Below, in pieces: positions 1 through 7,169 of a stretch of 64,000 bases of DNA. The stretch is from the NCBI GenBank assembly GCA_963749575.1, contig CAVVNM010000012.1, forward strand, positions 62,001-126,000, given 5' to 3'. The notes under the pieces are model-generated. The model was not told where the DNA came from, did not search any database, and worked only from the letters and a program-made list of their open reading frames with translations. Both the position numbers and the translations under genes were made by a program. This stretch comes from JAMXLO01 sp963749575 (GTDB lineage Bacteria > Pseudomonadota > Alphaproteobacteria > Acetobacterales > Acetobacteraceae). The number at the start of each line of letters is the position of its first letter. The first letter of the stretch is position 1.

Positions 1-532
1 CAGCCTCACGCAGGATCGGGATGACGCAGGCATTCAGCAGCGAGCTCTTGCCGCAGCCTGAATCGCCAGTGAGATAGAGCGGCACGCCCCCCGCGTAGCG
101 GATCCAGTTCAGGACTTTCCATTGCGCCTCGTCGGCGCGGTCGAAGCGTTCGCGATCGGCCGCGAAATAAGGCCCAATGCGAAAATAGCCGAACGGCACG
201 CGGCTCGGCTCGATCGCCAGCGCCTGCAGCCGTCGCCGCTGCCGCTCAGCCTGCCATTCCAGCATTACCTGAGTAGCCACGACCAACAGCGGAACACCGC
301 CCAGCACGGTGGCACGCAGCCAGGGCATGGTTTGCAGATGGATGCCGAGACGCTGTTCCAGCATCCAGTCCACGCTGCCCGCCAAGCCGAGAACCAGCAG
401 CAACAGAGACAACAGTGCCGCGGTTCGGCCCAGCACCTTGCCAGGGAGGAAGTTGCGAACCGCCTCGATGTCCCGCCTGTCGAGCTGCGGCAACCGGGGC
501 AATTGCAGTCCGGCAGTCTCGGTGCCGTCCAT
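1..532 (-). CDS. STAND-like P-loop NTPase, N-terminal part (partial at window edge)
   Basis: The reading frame begins at 532, behind a GGGAGGA that sits almost against the ATG, and runs off the left edge after about 177 codons. After a short cytoplasmic stretch there are two hydrophobic segments (roughly residues 38-50 and 70-85), then a charged linker, then a Walker A motif TGDSGCGKSS near residue 155. The combination YFRIGPY...RFDRADEAQWKVL ahead of the P-loop is the layout seen in novel-STAND NTPases, which are signalling ATPases often linked to defence or programmed death. The C-terminal sensor/effector part is outside the window, so the biological role cannot be read. A membrane-anchored ATPase of another class remains possible. 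Confidence 0.7.
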   Translation of the reverse strand, partial: MDGTETAGLQLPRLPQLDRRDIEAVRNFLPGKVLGRTAALLSLLLLVLGLAGSVDWMLEQRLGIHLQTMPWLRATVLGGVPLLVVATQVMLEWQAERQRRRLQALAIEPSRVPFGYFRIGPYFAADRERFDRADEAQWKVLNWIRYAGGVPLYLTGDSGCGKSSLLNACVIPILREA

Positions 533-664
533 TCCTCCCGTCCCCAATGGTTGGCGGCGAGACGGTATCGCGCTCAATGTGCAACCGGAAGTTCAAAACA
601 CACACCAGGCGTCGCGCGGGACTGCCGGCGGTGTCGTAATGGCGCCGGCCAGCCAGACTCCCTG

Positions 665-1855
665 CTACTTCACCAGCGCAGGCTCCCGCACCTCGGCCTT
701 GCGGAACGCCGGCATCACCTCCTCGGCGAAACGCCGCAACTGCTCCAGCGCCTCGGACTTCGGCACGCCGACCGACAGACTGACGGAAATCCGATCCAGC
801 GCCGGATACTTCTCCTCCAGCGCCTTCAGATGGTCGATGATCTCGGCGGCCGAACCGGTCAGGAAGCCGCCGGCGTTTACCGCGTCCTCGATCCGCGGCA
901 GCTTCGCGGTCGGCGCCCGCTTGGGATCGCGCATGATCTCGATCTGCTCGTCCGTCATCGCCCGCACCAGACGCAGTTCGCCGAACATCTTCATGTTCTC
1001 TTCGTAGTATTTCGCTGCGCGACGGATACCCTCCGCCTTGCTGTCGGCCATGTAGAAGTGGAAGCCGAAGCACAGCCGCTCGCCGAGTTCGATGTGCTTG
1101 TTCTGCTTGGCGTGCGCCTCCTGCCAGCCCAGCACCACCTTGTGCATCGCCCCGCCCTCGGCTGAGCCGCCGCCGACCATGCCCTGGATGCCGTGCTTGG
1201 CCATGAATTCCAAAGCGCGGGCGCTGCCGCCCTGGATCGGCTGCCACGTTTCCACCGGCAGGCGCATCGGCCGCGGCACCAGCGTCAGCTCCTTCAGCGT
1301 GTAGCCGCGATACGGAACCTCCGGCGGCAGCGTGTAGTGCTTGCCCTGGTGGCTGAACGACTCGTTGTTGAACGCCTTGAAGATGATGTCGGTCTGCTCT
1401 TCGTACAACTCGCGGTTGGCTGCCTGATCGAGCAGCGGCGAGCCGAACGTCTCCACCTCGCGCGTGTGATAGCCGCGGCCGAGACCGAAGATCACGCGGC
1501 CGTTGCTGAGGATGTCCGCCATCGCGTAGTCCTCGGCCAGGCGCAGCGGATGCCACATCGGCGTGATGTTGAAGCCGCAGCCGATCTTCAGGTTCCGGGT
1601 CACGTGAGTGAGATGGAGCGCCATCAGCAGCACGTTGGGGATGCATTCGGTACCCTCGCGCTGGAAGTGATGTTCGGCCATCCAGAACGCGTTGTAGCCC
1701 AGGCCGTCCATCAGCACCGCCATCGACTGCGCCTTTTCCAGTGCGGTGGCGAGGTGCTCGTTGGAATAGCGGCGATCGTTGATCGGCGTGCCCGCATAGC
1801 CGACGTTGTCCAGATCGACGTGGCCCGCATACAGGCTGTCGAATTTCGTAATCAT
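665..1855 (-). CDS. LLM-class flavin-dependent monooxygenase (bacterial luciferase-like)
   Basis: A 396-residue protein of the luciferase-like (beta/alpha)8-barrel family, which uses reduced FMN or F420 and oxygen on small organic substrates. Visible family signatures are FWMAEHHF near residue 55, the GLGRGYHTREVE region near residue 125 and WQPIQGG near 200. The start at 1855 is chosen because GGAGGA lies 7 bases upstream; an in-frame start 42 bases further up has no ribosome site. It is read in the same direction as the NTPase to its left, 132 bases apart. Two more luciferase-like genes lie in the window (45.1 and 58.8 kb), but this one is longer and of a different subgroup. The substrate is unknown. 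Confidence 0.9.
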   Translation of the reverse strand: MITKFDSLYAGHVDLDNVGYAGTPINDRRYSNEHLATALEKAQSMAVLMDGLGYNAFWMAEHHFQREGTECIPNVLLMALHLTHVTRNLKIGCGFNITPMWHPLRLAEDYAMADILSNGRVIFGLGRGYHTREVETFGSPLLDQAANRELYEEQTDIIFKAFNNESFSHQGKHYTLPPEVPYRGYTLKELTLVPRPMRLPVETWQPIQGGSARALEFMAKHGIQGMVGGGSAEGGAMHKVVLGWQEAHAKQNKHIELGERLCFGFHFYMADSKAEGIRRAAKYYEENMKMFGELRLVRAMTDEQIEIMRDPKRAPTAKLPRIEDAVNAGGFLTGSAAEIIDHLKALEEKYPALDRISVSLSVGVPKSEALEQLRRFAEEVMPAFRKAEVREPALVK

Positions 1856-1974
1856 GGCGCTGTCCTCCGGGTATTTGCGGCATGGTAGGGGCAGCACTCG
1901 TGCAGGGCAATCCGATGAACGGTAGGTGCCATTGAACGGCAGAAGAACTTTAACACGGAGGACGAATTGAGGGT

Positions 1975-2591
1975 GGCGATCAGCGCATCCTGCGTCTCAT
2001 CGGCAGATGGCTGAAAGCGGGGATGCGTGGATCGCAGGCACGGTCGGCACGCCACAAGGAGCGGCCATCTCGCCGCTGCCTGTGAATGTCTGCCTGCACT
2101 ACGTCTACGACCTGTGGGTGCAACAATGGCGGAACCGCCACGCGCACGGCGACATGATCGTGATCCGCTACGCGGATGATACGATCGTCGGCGTTCAGCA
2201 AGAGGCGGATGCCCGTCGCTTCCTCGATGACGTGAGGGAAAGGCCGGCGAGGTTTGAACTGGACCTGCATCCTGAGAAAACCCACCTGATCCCATTTGGC
2301 CGACATGCGAAGGCGGACCGGCTGGAGGCGGAAACCGGCGGGTTGGGGACGTTTGACTTCCTGGGCTTCACGCAGATCTGCGCGAAGAGCAACGGCGGCA
2401 AATTCCTGCTCAAGATGCAGACCATGCGCAAACGGATGCGGGCCAAACTCGCGGAGATAAAAGAGGAGATGCGGCACCGCCTGCACCAGCGCATAGCCGA
2501 ACAGGGCAAACCGCTGAAAGGCGTCGTGACAGGCTGCTTCGTCTACCACGCCGTGCCGACGAATGTGCGTAGTATCTCGGCGTTCCGGTAG
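1975..2591 (+). pseudogene. Group II intron reverse transcriptase/maturase, truncated and frameshifted
   Basis: The piece carries the core of a group II intron reverse transcriptase: a conserved VGTPQGAAISPL stretch, then the catalytic YADD in VIRYADDTIVGVQ, then FDFLGFT and a thumb segment ending YHAVPTN...SAFR. The longest open frame begins at 2007, but recognisable upstream sequence (RILRLIGRWLKAG) lies in another frame from about 1978. A frameshift near 2020 therefore separates the two. The first fingers/palm motifs and the maturase and endonuclease domains are missing. No intron RNA boundary could be traced. It is a dead remnant that marks past mobile-element activity beside the hypothetical genes to its right. 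Confidence 0.85.
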
Positions 2592-2963
2592 GCGCCTACT
2601 CACATCGACGACGCGGCTGAGACGTTCATGGCGATCCATCCTCACCGTAAGCTACTCTTGGTCCAACTCGCTGAGAGTCTGCTGCCGCACGCTCTTCCAA
2701 TTGCAGTGCGGAACAATGCGTTCGCACAGTTGCGCGAACCAGCCGGCAGCAGCCGCCGCGAAGCCAGGAATAAATCCCCCTGCCTGGCATGGTGCCGCCG
2801 TGGCCATGGCGTGGTTGCCTTCGACCGGCGCAACAATGAGGGTCGGATAACCGGGCTTCCTGGACCCTTGTCTCCATCGGATCCTCGACAGGAAGCGGGC
2901 GCGCCTCCGGGGCGTTGTGGTAAGTCGGTGAACTACATCCCCATGCATGGCAAGGACGGGTAA
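2592..2963. other. Stretch without a recognisable gene
   Basis: Several frames on both strands are open here, but none resembles a known protein, none has a convincing ribosome site, and they overlap each other. It may be decayed tail of the group II intron or flanking mobile DNA. Confidence 0.4.
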
Positions 2964-3185
2964 ATGCCCAAGCTTTTTGGCCTCGACGAAAACCTGAACC
3001 GGGCGGGCGACACCGTCCGCAAGGAGTGGCAACGCGGCAAGATTAGCTTGTTCCGATGCTACGATACCGAGAAACCTCCCAGGGTCAGCCTTAACTGGGA
3101 TCACGGGCCAATTCTCCAGGAGCAAATCAACATCACCCCCACCAACTGGGAAACCCTCCATGGCGAGGCAAAGAGCGGTGCCTGA
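2964..3185 (+). CDS. Possible small hypothetical protein (73 aa)
   Basis: A 73-codon frame, ATG to TGA, with a weak purine-rich GGACGGG four bases before the start. The product is hydrophilic and not low-complexity, with no signal, membrane segment or known motif. A longer open frame on the opposite strand (2652-3161) covers the same bases, so which strand is coding is not settled. It lies in the decayed mobile region and may be a fragment of a larger lost gene. Confidence 0.3.
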   Translation: MPKLFGLDENLNRAGDTVRKEWQRGKISLFRCYDTEKPPRVSLNWDHGPILQEQINITPTNWETLHGEAKSGA

Positions 3186-3191
3186 TGGATG

Positions 3192-3566
3192 TCAGCGAGG
3201 GTGTGCGCGGACGAATGCTTCCGTCGCGGTCACGATACGATCGAGAGGATGGTTTTGGCAGTAATTGTCCACCCAGGCCCAAACAGCCTGAGCGTCAATT
3301 CCGTTCAATGGGTCCAGATTGCCTGTGGTGGCGTCGGCAGCGCCGGTAAGAAAGCCCAGAACCCACTGTTCCAAGCTCGTTGAAAGTCGATCGTGCCGGT
3401 AAGCGACCCATGTCCCGCAGGACGTGATCCCTACGCCGGCCCTGGCAATCGTCCCTTGCTGTGCCTCGGCGGCGCCGCCCATCAGGGCAGCGACCAGAGC
3501 CACGGAGCCCAGAAACGGCCTGGTGATCACTTCCACCCGCGCGTGCAGCCAGTCATGATCGGTCAA
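3192..3566 (-). CDS. Hypothetical secreted protein with conserved C/W pattern
   Basis: A 124-residue protein with a hydrophobic signal-like segment (residues 16-35, ending GGAAEAQQ) and a mature part rich in conserved-looking Cys and Trp: SCGTWVAYR, EQWVLGFLTG, WAWVDNYCQNHPLD, AFVRAH. This resembles a widespread family of small periplasmic proteins of Rap1a/HdeA-like size with two cysteines that could form a disulphide. The annotated ATG overlaps the end of the upstream gene by 14 bases. A GTG 30 bases downstream of it, just before the hydrophobic stretch, is an alternative start. It is the last gene of the minus-strand run that begins at 6021. Function unknown. Confidence 0.7.
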   Translation of the reverse strand: MTDHDWLHARVEVITRPFLGSVALVAALMGGAAEAQQGTIARAGVGITSCGTWVAYRHDRLSTSLEQWVLGFLTGAADATTGNLDPLNGIDAQAVWAWVDNYCQNHPLDRIVTATEAFVRAHPR

Positions 3567-4197
3567 TCCACTTGAGCCACTGTTGCACCTCCTTTGGGGA
3601 GGGGATTACGTGGCCCCTTGTGATCGTGATCCAATGATAGGCGTCAAGAACCTTGGCCAGCGTGGGAGCGTCGGCCGCGCGGACGATTTCCTGCACCGTA
3701 ACACCGCAACGGTCGGCGTCGTCGATTAGCGCCTTGGCCTCCCGTTGTGATTGTTCAAGCAGTCCGCGATAACCGTCATGGCCGCCACCCCCGAACGCCT
3801 CTCGGATAGGCGCATCCCACATCATGGCTGCGTGCTGGCATGCCGCAAAGGGGATTTTAGATGCGATAGTCGGTCCAATATGGCCGATCTGAACCAGCGC
3901 TTCATAGGCACGGACAAGGGCGTCGAGATCGCCGCTCTGCAAGCGGGCGAGGTCTCTGACGGGTAATTTCGACAGCCATTCGTCCTGCCACTGGCGCAGC
4001 TCTTCGTCGGGAAACCAAGCGTCTTTGAGCCGCGAGTTCCAGCTATTGAGCCACTTAAGGAGCAGTTGTGCGTGCTGGGGGTTGTGGAGGTCTAACTTAG
4101 GGCGCGTCTCGTTCCGAAAGTCACCGTAACTCGATGCGTCGATCTCGTGGATAAGACGCGAGGCATAAACTGCTCCAAATAGAGTGGGGTTCCGCAT
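3553..4197 (-). CDS. Hypothetical protein, possible helix-hairpin-helix-like fold
   Basis: A 214-residue soluble protein without signal or membrane segment. The N-terminal half holds LLKWLNSWNSRL and the middle GHIGPTIASKIPFA followed by MMWDAPIREAF. That order (LN-W-R, then a G-x-x-G-P-x-x-A-K hairpin, then W-D-x-x-I-R) recalls proteins with a helix-hairpin-helix-like DNA-binding fold, but I cannot assign a family. A GGAG lies 11 bases before the ATG at 4197, which is a long spacing. It is followed with a 14-base overlap by the secreted small protein. No partner or reaction can be inferred. Confidence 0.65.
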   Translation of the reverse strand: MRNPTLFGAVYASRLIHEIDASSYGDFRNETRPKLDLHNPQHAQLLLKWLNSWNSRLKDAWFPDEELRQWQDEWLSKLPVRDLARLQSGDLDALVRAYEALVQIGHIGPTIASKIPFAACQHAAMMWDAPIREAFGGGGHDGYRGLLEQSQREAKALIDDADRCGVTVQEIVRAADAPTLAKVLDAYHWITITRGHVIPSPKEVQQWLKWIDRS

Positions 4198-4214
4198 CAG
4201 ACTTTGTTCTCCGC

Positions 4215-4559
4215 TCAGCCGTCGCGCACGATGATCTTTCGCACTGGCCTGCTGCTGGCGCCTTCGATACCAGTGAGCAACTCCACCCGCTTAGCCCCGC
4301 CGCCGCAGCCGTCGTGGCGCATCTTGGCGATGATGTAGCTGAGCTTCATGTCGCGTTGGCGGGTGTGCGCCTCGTTCAGCATGCGGTCCTTGCCGCAGCG
4401 GTCGCAGGTGATGCGCATGAACCACGACGGGAACGCCGCGAATGGCTCGGCGAGGGCCTCGCGGCCGGTCGGCAGCGGATCGTCGCCGTAGCTCCGCCAG
4501 TGGCGCGCGCAGGGACCGGTCGGGCGGTCATGGGGGCCGACGATCTCCTCAGTTGTCAT
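4215..4559 (-). CDS. Hypothetical zinc-ribbon-like protein
   Basis: A 114-residue protein containing MRITCDRCGKDRM near residues 48-60 and a later HDGCGG, suggesting a metal-binding knuckle. The C-terminal stretch (RVELLTGIEGASSRPVR) is well formed and followed directly by the stop. The start at 4559 is chosen because its ATGA overlaps the TGA of the upstream gene by four bases, a translational-coupling arrangement; a longer frame upstream is only a shadow. Small CxxC proteins of this sort are frequent on integrative elements in rhizobia and relatives, which fits the integrase remnant nearby. Function unknown. Confidence 0.7.
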   Translation of the reverse strand: MTTEEIVGPHDRPTGPCARHWRSYGDDPLPTGREALAEPFAAFPSWFMRITCDRCGKDRMLNEAHTRQRDMKLSYIIAKMRHDGCGGGAKRVELLTGIEGASSRPVRKIIVRDG

Positions 4560-5109
4560 GGCCACCACGGCGGGATGTAACCGAGTGGCGCTGGCAGCGG
4601 CCACACGCTGCGATCCGGATTGACAGTGCAGCGGCCGTCACGGGTATCGACGTTGGTGGCAAAGCGCGCAAAGCCGTCTGTCTTGCCCCATAATTGGATG
4701 GCGCATTCAGCCATCCGCCGCTGAACGGCTGTCCAGCCCAGGGCATGCGGACGCGAATTGATTTCCGCTTGATACCGCTGCTGCCATCCAGGTCCGGGCG
4801 GCGCCGAACCGATACTCTGGGTGGGCGCCGTCTGAGGGACGACCTCCCATTGCTTAGTGGTTTCGTTGAAGCAACTCTTGCCGGTTGCGGTCGGGGTGCA
4901 ACTGTCCCACCAGATACCGCTCGTGGGAGCCCTTCGGCATGCGCCGCGTTGCAACCCGCCGACACGCCGATCAGGATCAGCACGATGATGGGCGCCAGGA
5001 CGGTGGCGCGCTTGGCGACGACCGCCGATCTGGCCCGCGGCACCGCCTGCTTCTTCCACTGCGGGCGCTTGTAGCGGTAGGTGCTGGTGACGATGGCGGG
5101 GCGCTTCAT
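4556..5109 (-). CDS. Hypothetical membrane-anchored protein, apparently frameshifted
   Basis: Two frames seem to form one gene. From the ATG at 5109 the first encodes a basic N-terminus (KRPAIVTSTYRYKRPQWKK) and a hydrophobic segment VLAPIIVLILIGVSAGC, then runs out of sense near 4930. The second, from about 4930 to the stop at 4556, encodes SGIWWDSCTP, a Gln/Arg-rich middle and the tail LGYIPPWWP. A one-base loss (or a two-base gain) around 4923-4935 would join them into about 184 residues. The stop overlaps the next ATG by four bases. The hydrophobic segment could be a membrane anchor or a signal peptide. The joining is inference; these could also be two unrelated remnants. Confidence 0.5.
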
Positions 5110-5137
5110 GGGTCGGATAAACCGTGATCCTGGACCA

Positions 5138-5395
5138 TCAGTCTGGCGCCGGGATCCGCCGCCACACACTGCAATTCAACCGACCGATCAGGATGTTGGC
5201 ACGCATCAGATCGACCGCGTCGTGCGTGGTCAGCAGCACGTTGACCTGTTTGTCGCACATGGCCCGCTGTGGCGCGTCCCAGGTCATCTGCCGGGTCATC
5301 ACCCACCACATGAAGAGCACGTATAGGGCCACGCCGACCACGAAGAACGGCGACCGCCGCCAATACCACCGGGCGGCGCTCGTGCTCGCGCTCAT
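5138..5395 (-). CDS. Small single-pass membrane protein (hypothetical)
   Basis: An 85-residue protein with one transmembrane helix (about residues 15-34, FFVVGVALYVLFMWWVM) and a short C-terminal domain with two cysteines, MCDKQV...RLNCSV, that may be paired outside the cytoplasm. Its ATGA start overlaps the stop of the larger upstream gene by four bases, so the two are probably translated together. It is 28 bases from the next gene in the run. No family recognised. Confidence 0.65.
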   Translation of the reverse strand: MSASTSAARWYWRRSPFFVVGVALYVLFMWWVMTRQMTWDAPQRAMCDKQVNVLLTTHDAVDLMRANILIGRLNCSVWRRIPAPD

Positions 5396-6021
5396 TTCGG
5401 CTCCTCCTCGCGCGGCAGGAAGGCCAGGATCGTCGCCGTCCTGCGGTCCAGTTGCGCGCGCAGATCGGCCAGCAGGCGATCCACCGGCTGCACACCACCC
5501 CGGCTGGCTGACATCAGCGCGCCGAGCGGGCTGTGCGGCGGCATCAGCATCGCCAGGATCGCGTCCAGCTTGGCGTTGATCTCGGCGAAACTGCGCCGAA
5601 GCTCTTCATCTTCGATCATGGGGTGCAGTCCGTGCGGATTGTGGACGAGTTCGTGGAACCTGAACGAGGTGCAGTGCCGCGTTTGCCCGTTCGGGCCGAT
5701 GAGGTCGGTGTAGCGGGTGTTGCTGCCCTGCGTCCGGAACGACGTGCCGCGCCAGCCGTCGGGCCCGTCGAGATAGGTGATGCCGCCCGAGCTGGTCCAG
5801 CTGCTCCACGACTGCGCGTGGCCCACGCTGGCCAGGATCAGGAGCACGAGCAGCCAGATCCACGCGGCCAGCCACCACGAGCCGGCGCGCCTGGACGGCG
5901 GCTTGCGTCGGTCGACGATCTCGATCTCGATGTGGATGCGCGGCAGCTGGGGCCCTTCGCCGCGTGGCGGAGGTGACGGCGGCAGGATCGTCACGCGGGC
6001 CGGGGTCGGATCGAATGGCAT
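5392..6021 (-). CDS. Hypothetical membrane-anchored protein, first gene of a small coupled operon
   Basis: A 209-residue protein with a proline-rich cytoplasmic N-terminus, one membrane segment (about residues 46-62, WLAAWIWLLVLLILASV), a Ser/Gly/Thr-rich domain (GGITYLDGPDGWRGTSF, RYTDLIGPNGQTRHCTSF) and a helical charged tail with EINAKLDAIL. The start at 6021 is supported by GGGAGGGGGAG just upstream; the frame stays open for another 93 codons, but that stretch overlaps the integrase remnant and is not coding. It leads a run of five minus-strand genes joined by short overlaps or gaps. Unknown function; the setting suggests cargo of an integrated element. Confidence 0.65.
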   Translation of the reverse strand: MPFDPTPARVTILPPSPPPRGEGPQLPRIHIEIEIVDRRKPPSRRAGSWWLAAWIWLLVLLILASVGHAQSWSSWTSSGGITYLDGPDGWRGTSFRTQGSNTRYTDLIGPNGQTRHCTSFRFHELVHNPHGLHPMIEDEELRRSFAEINAKLDAILAMLMPPHSPLGALMSASRGGVQPVDRLLADLRAQLDRRTATILAFLPREEEPK

Positions 6022-6032
6022 CTCCCCCTCCC

Positions 6033-6164
6033 CTACAGAAACTTCGACCCGGCCGAGTCCTTGAACAGGTCGGCATCCCGCACGTAGCCGCGCAGCGTGT
6101 CCATGCTCTTGTGGCGGCCGACGTCCATCATCTTCCAGATGCTGGCGCCCGCCTCGGCCGCCAT
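6033..6164 (-). pseudogene. Tyrosine recombinase (phage-type integrase), C-terminal remnant
   Basis: Only the last 43 codons survive. They read GASIWKMMDVGRHKSM then DTLRGYVRDADLFKDSAG, the usual tail of tyrosine recombinases, with the catalytic His/Arg helix remnant (GRHKS) and the nucleophilic Tyr in RGYVR. A stop codon lies in frame directly upstream, and the rest of the catalytic domain is gone. It sits 11 bases before the first gene of the coupled minus-strand run, so it probably marks one end of the degraded element that contributed those genes. No attachment-site repeat could be recognised by eye. Confidence 0.8.
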
Positions 6165-6419
6165 CGATGGTCAATCCGATCACGCGCTCAGATTTCCCCG
6201 TCGAGCAGCACAGCAAAACTCCGTGGCGCTCCGAGGTCCTCCACCTTCTCCGTGTTACAGCCTGGCCCGCCGGCGTCAGGCGCAGTTCAAAGGCACCCAC
6301 AGCCAGCAGCCCCAGGAATTATCGAAAATCCACGCTTGGTTAGTATAATAGACACTTGATATCGCTACGCCTAACTACCACATGCGCCCCTTTCCACTCG
6401 GAAAGGGCACCACCCCACC
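6165..6419. other. Non-coding gap after integrase remnant, AT-richer at its right end
   Basis: No gene is supported here. Short peptide stretches in different minus-strand frames look like decayed coding sequence. The last 100 bases are AT-richer than the surroundings and hold a TATAAT at 6344-6349. Confidence 0.4.
6319..6349 (+). promoter_or_regulatory. Possible sigma-70 promoter before the 6420 gene
   Basis: A perfect TATAAT at 6344-6349 lies about 70 bases ahead of the start codon at 6420. The best -35 candidate is TTATCG at 6319-6324 with a 19-base spacer, which is poor. Consensus-like -10 boxes are rare in this GC-rich DNA. Confidence 0.3.
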
Positions 6420-7088
6420 ATGCAGCCTCTCCCCGCTTCGATCGTCCGGGAAGTCTCTGCCAGCCTCTGCGGCTCGCTGCCCCGGCCCGTCACCGACACG
6501 CCGGAAGCCCGCGCCTCACGCGACCAGATCGCCATCGCCGCGGTCGCCGCTCTGCACCCCGCCGATGCGCTGGAAGCCAAGCTCGCCTCCGACATCGTCC
6601 TGGCCGAGGCCCACTACACAGATGCCCTTCGCCAGGCCACCGAGTATCGCGACGACGTCGCCGTCGCCAACCGCTGCCGCGCCCAGGCCGCGGCGATGCT
6701 GCGGCAGATGCGCGGCCTGCTGCGCGACTACGAGCGTAGGCAGACAGTGCGCGACAAGGCGCTGGACGCAATGCATCCGTCGGCCATGGAGCGCGCCGGC
6801 TATTGGTTCCGTGACACGTCGGTCCCGGTGCCGGCGGCCTCGCCGGACCCCGCGCCGCCGCCCGAACCTGCCGCCGCTGCCCCGGTCGATTTCGCCGCCC
6901 TCACCGAGGCGGAACAATACGCGCTGCTGCACCCGGCCCGCGCCCGCCGCATCCGTGCCGAGGGTGGCTTGCCGGCGCGCCTCGATTACGGCCCACCCGA
7001 ACCTGACGTCGTGCACGACCTGGTCCACGGCACCAGCCCGATCCTGCGCGCGCTGGACCGTCCCCTGACCGGAGTTGCCGCGGAGTGA
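6420..7088 (+). CDS. Hypothetical protein, alpha-helical with proline-rich hinge
   Basis: A 222-residue soluble protein. The N-terminal 125 residues look helical and Ala/Arg-rich (ADALEAKLASDIVLAEAHYTDALR, with a possible coiled coil), followed by a Pro/Ala hinge (residues 138-158) and a C-terminal part with FAALTEAEQYALLHP. The style and codon use match the host genome rather than the neighbouring element. No enzymatic motif. Proteins with this kind of opening are found as uncharacterised genes in acetic-acid-bacteria relatives; the function is unknown. Confidence 0.65.
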   Translation: MQPLPASIVREVSASLCGSLPRPVTDTPEARASRDQIAIAAVAALHPADALEAKLASDIVLAEAHYTDALRQATEYRDDVAVANRCRAQAAAMLRQMRGLLRDYERRQTVRDKALDAMHPSAMERAGYWFRDTSVPVPAASPDPAPPPEPAAAAPVDFAALTEAEQYALLHPARARRIRAEGGLPARLDYGPPEPDVVHDLVHGTSPILRALDRPLTGVAAE

Positions 7089-7169
7089 TGCCGGTCTCTT
7101 GCGCAGCGACAGGTCCCGAATTGCGAGACCATGAGAACTCCTTTGGGCCGAATTACAGCGCTGCCGCTG

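Noticed and set aside
246..1910. 554-codon minus-strand frame overlapping the luciferase-like gene and STAND gene
   Set aside because: It is out of frame with both recognisable proteins and has no motif.
2652..3161. 169-codon minus-strand frame after the intron remnant
   Set aside because: No family likeness, no ribosome site, and it overlaps competing plus-strand frames.
6021..6300. 93-codon N-terminal extension of the 5392 gene
   Set aside because: The extension overlaps the integrase tail in another frame, and a strong ribosome site sits at 6021.
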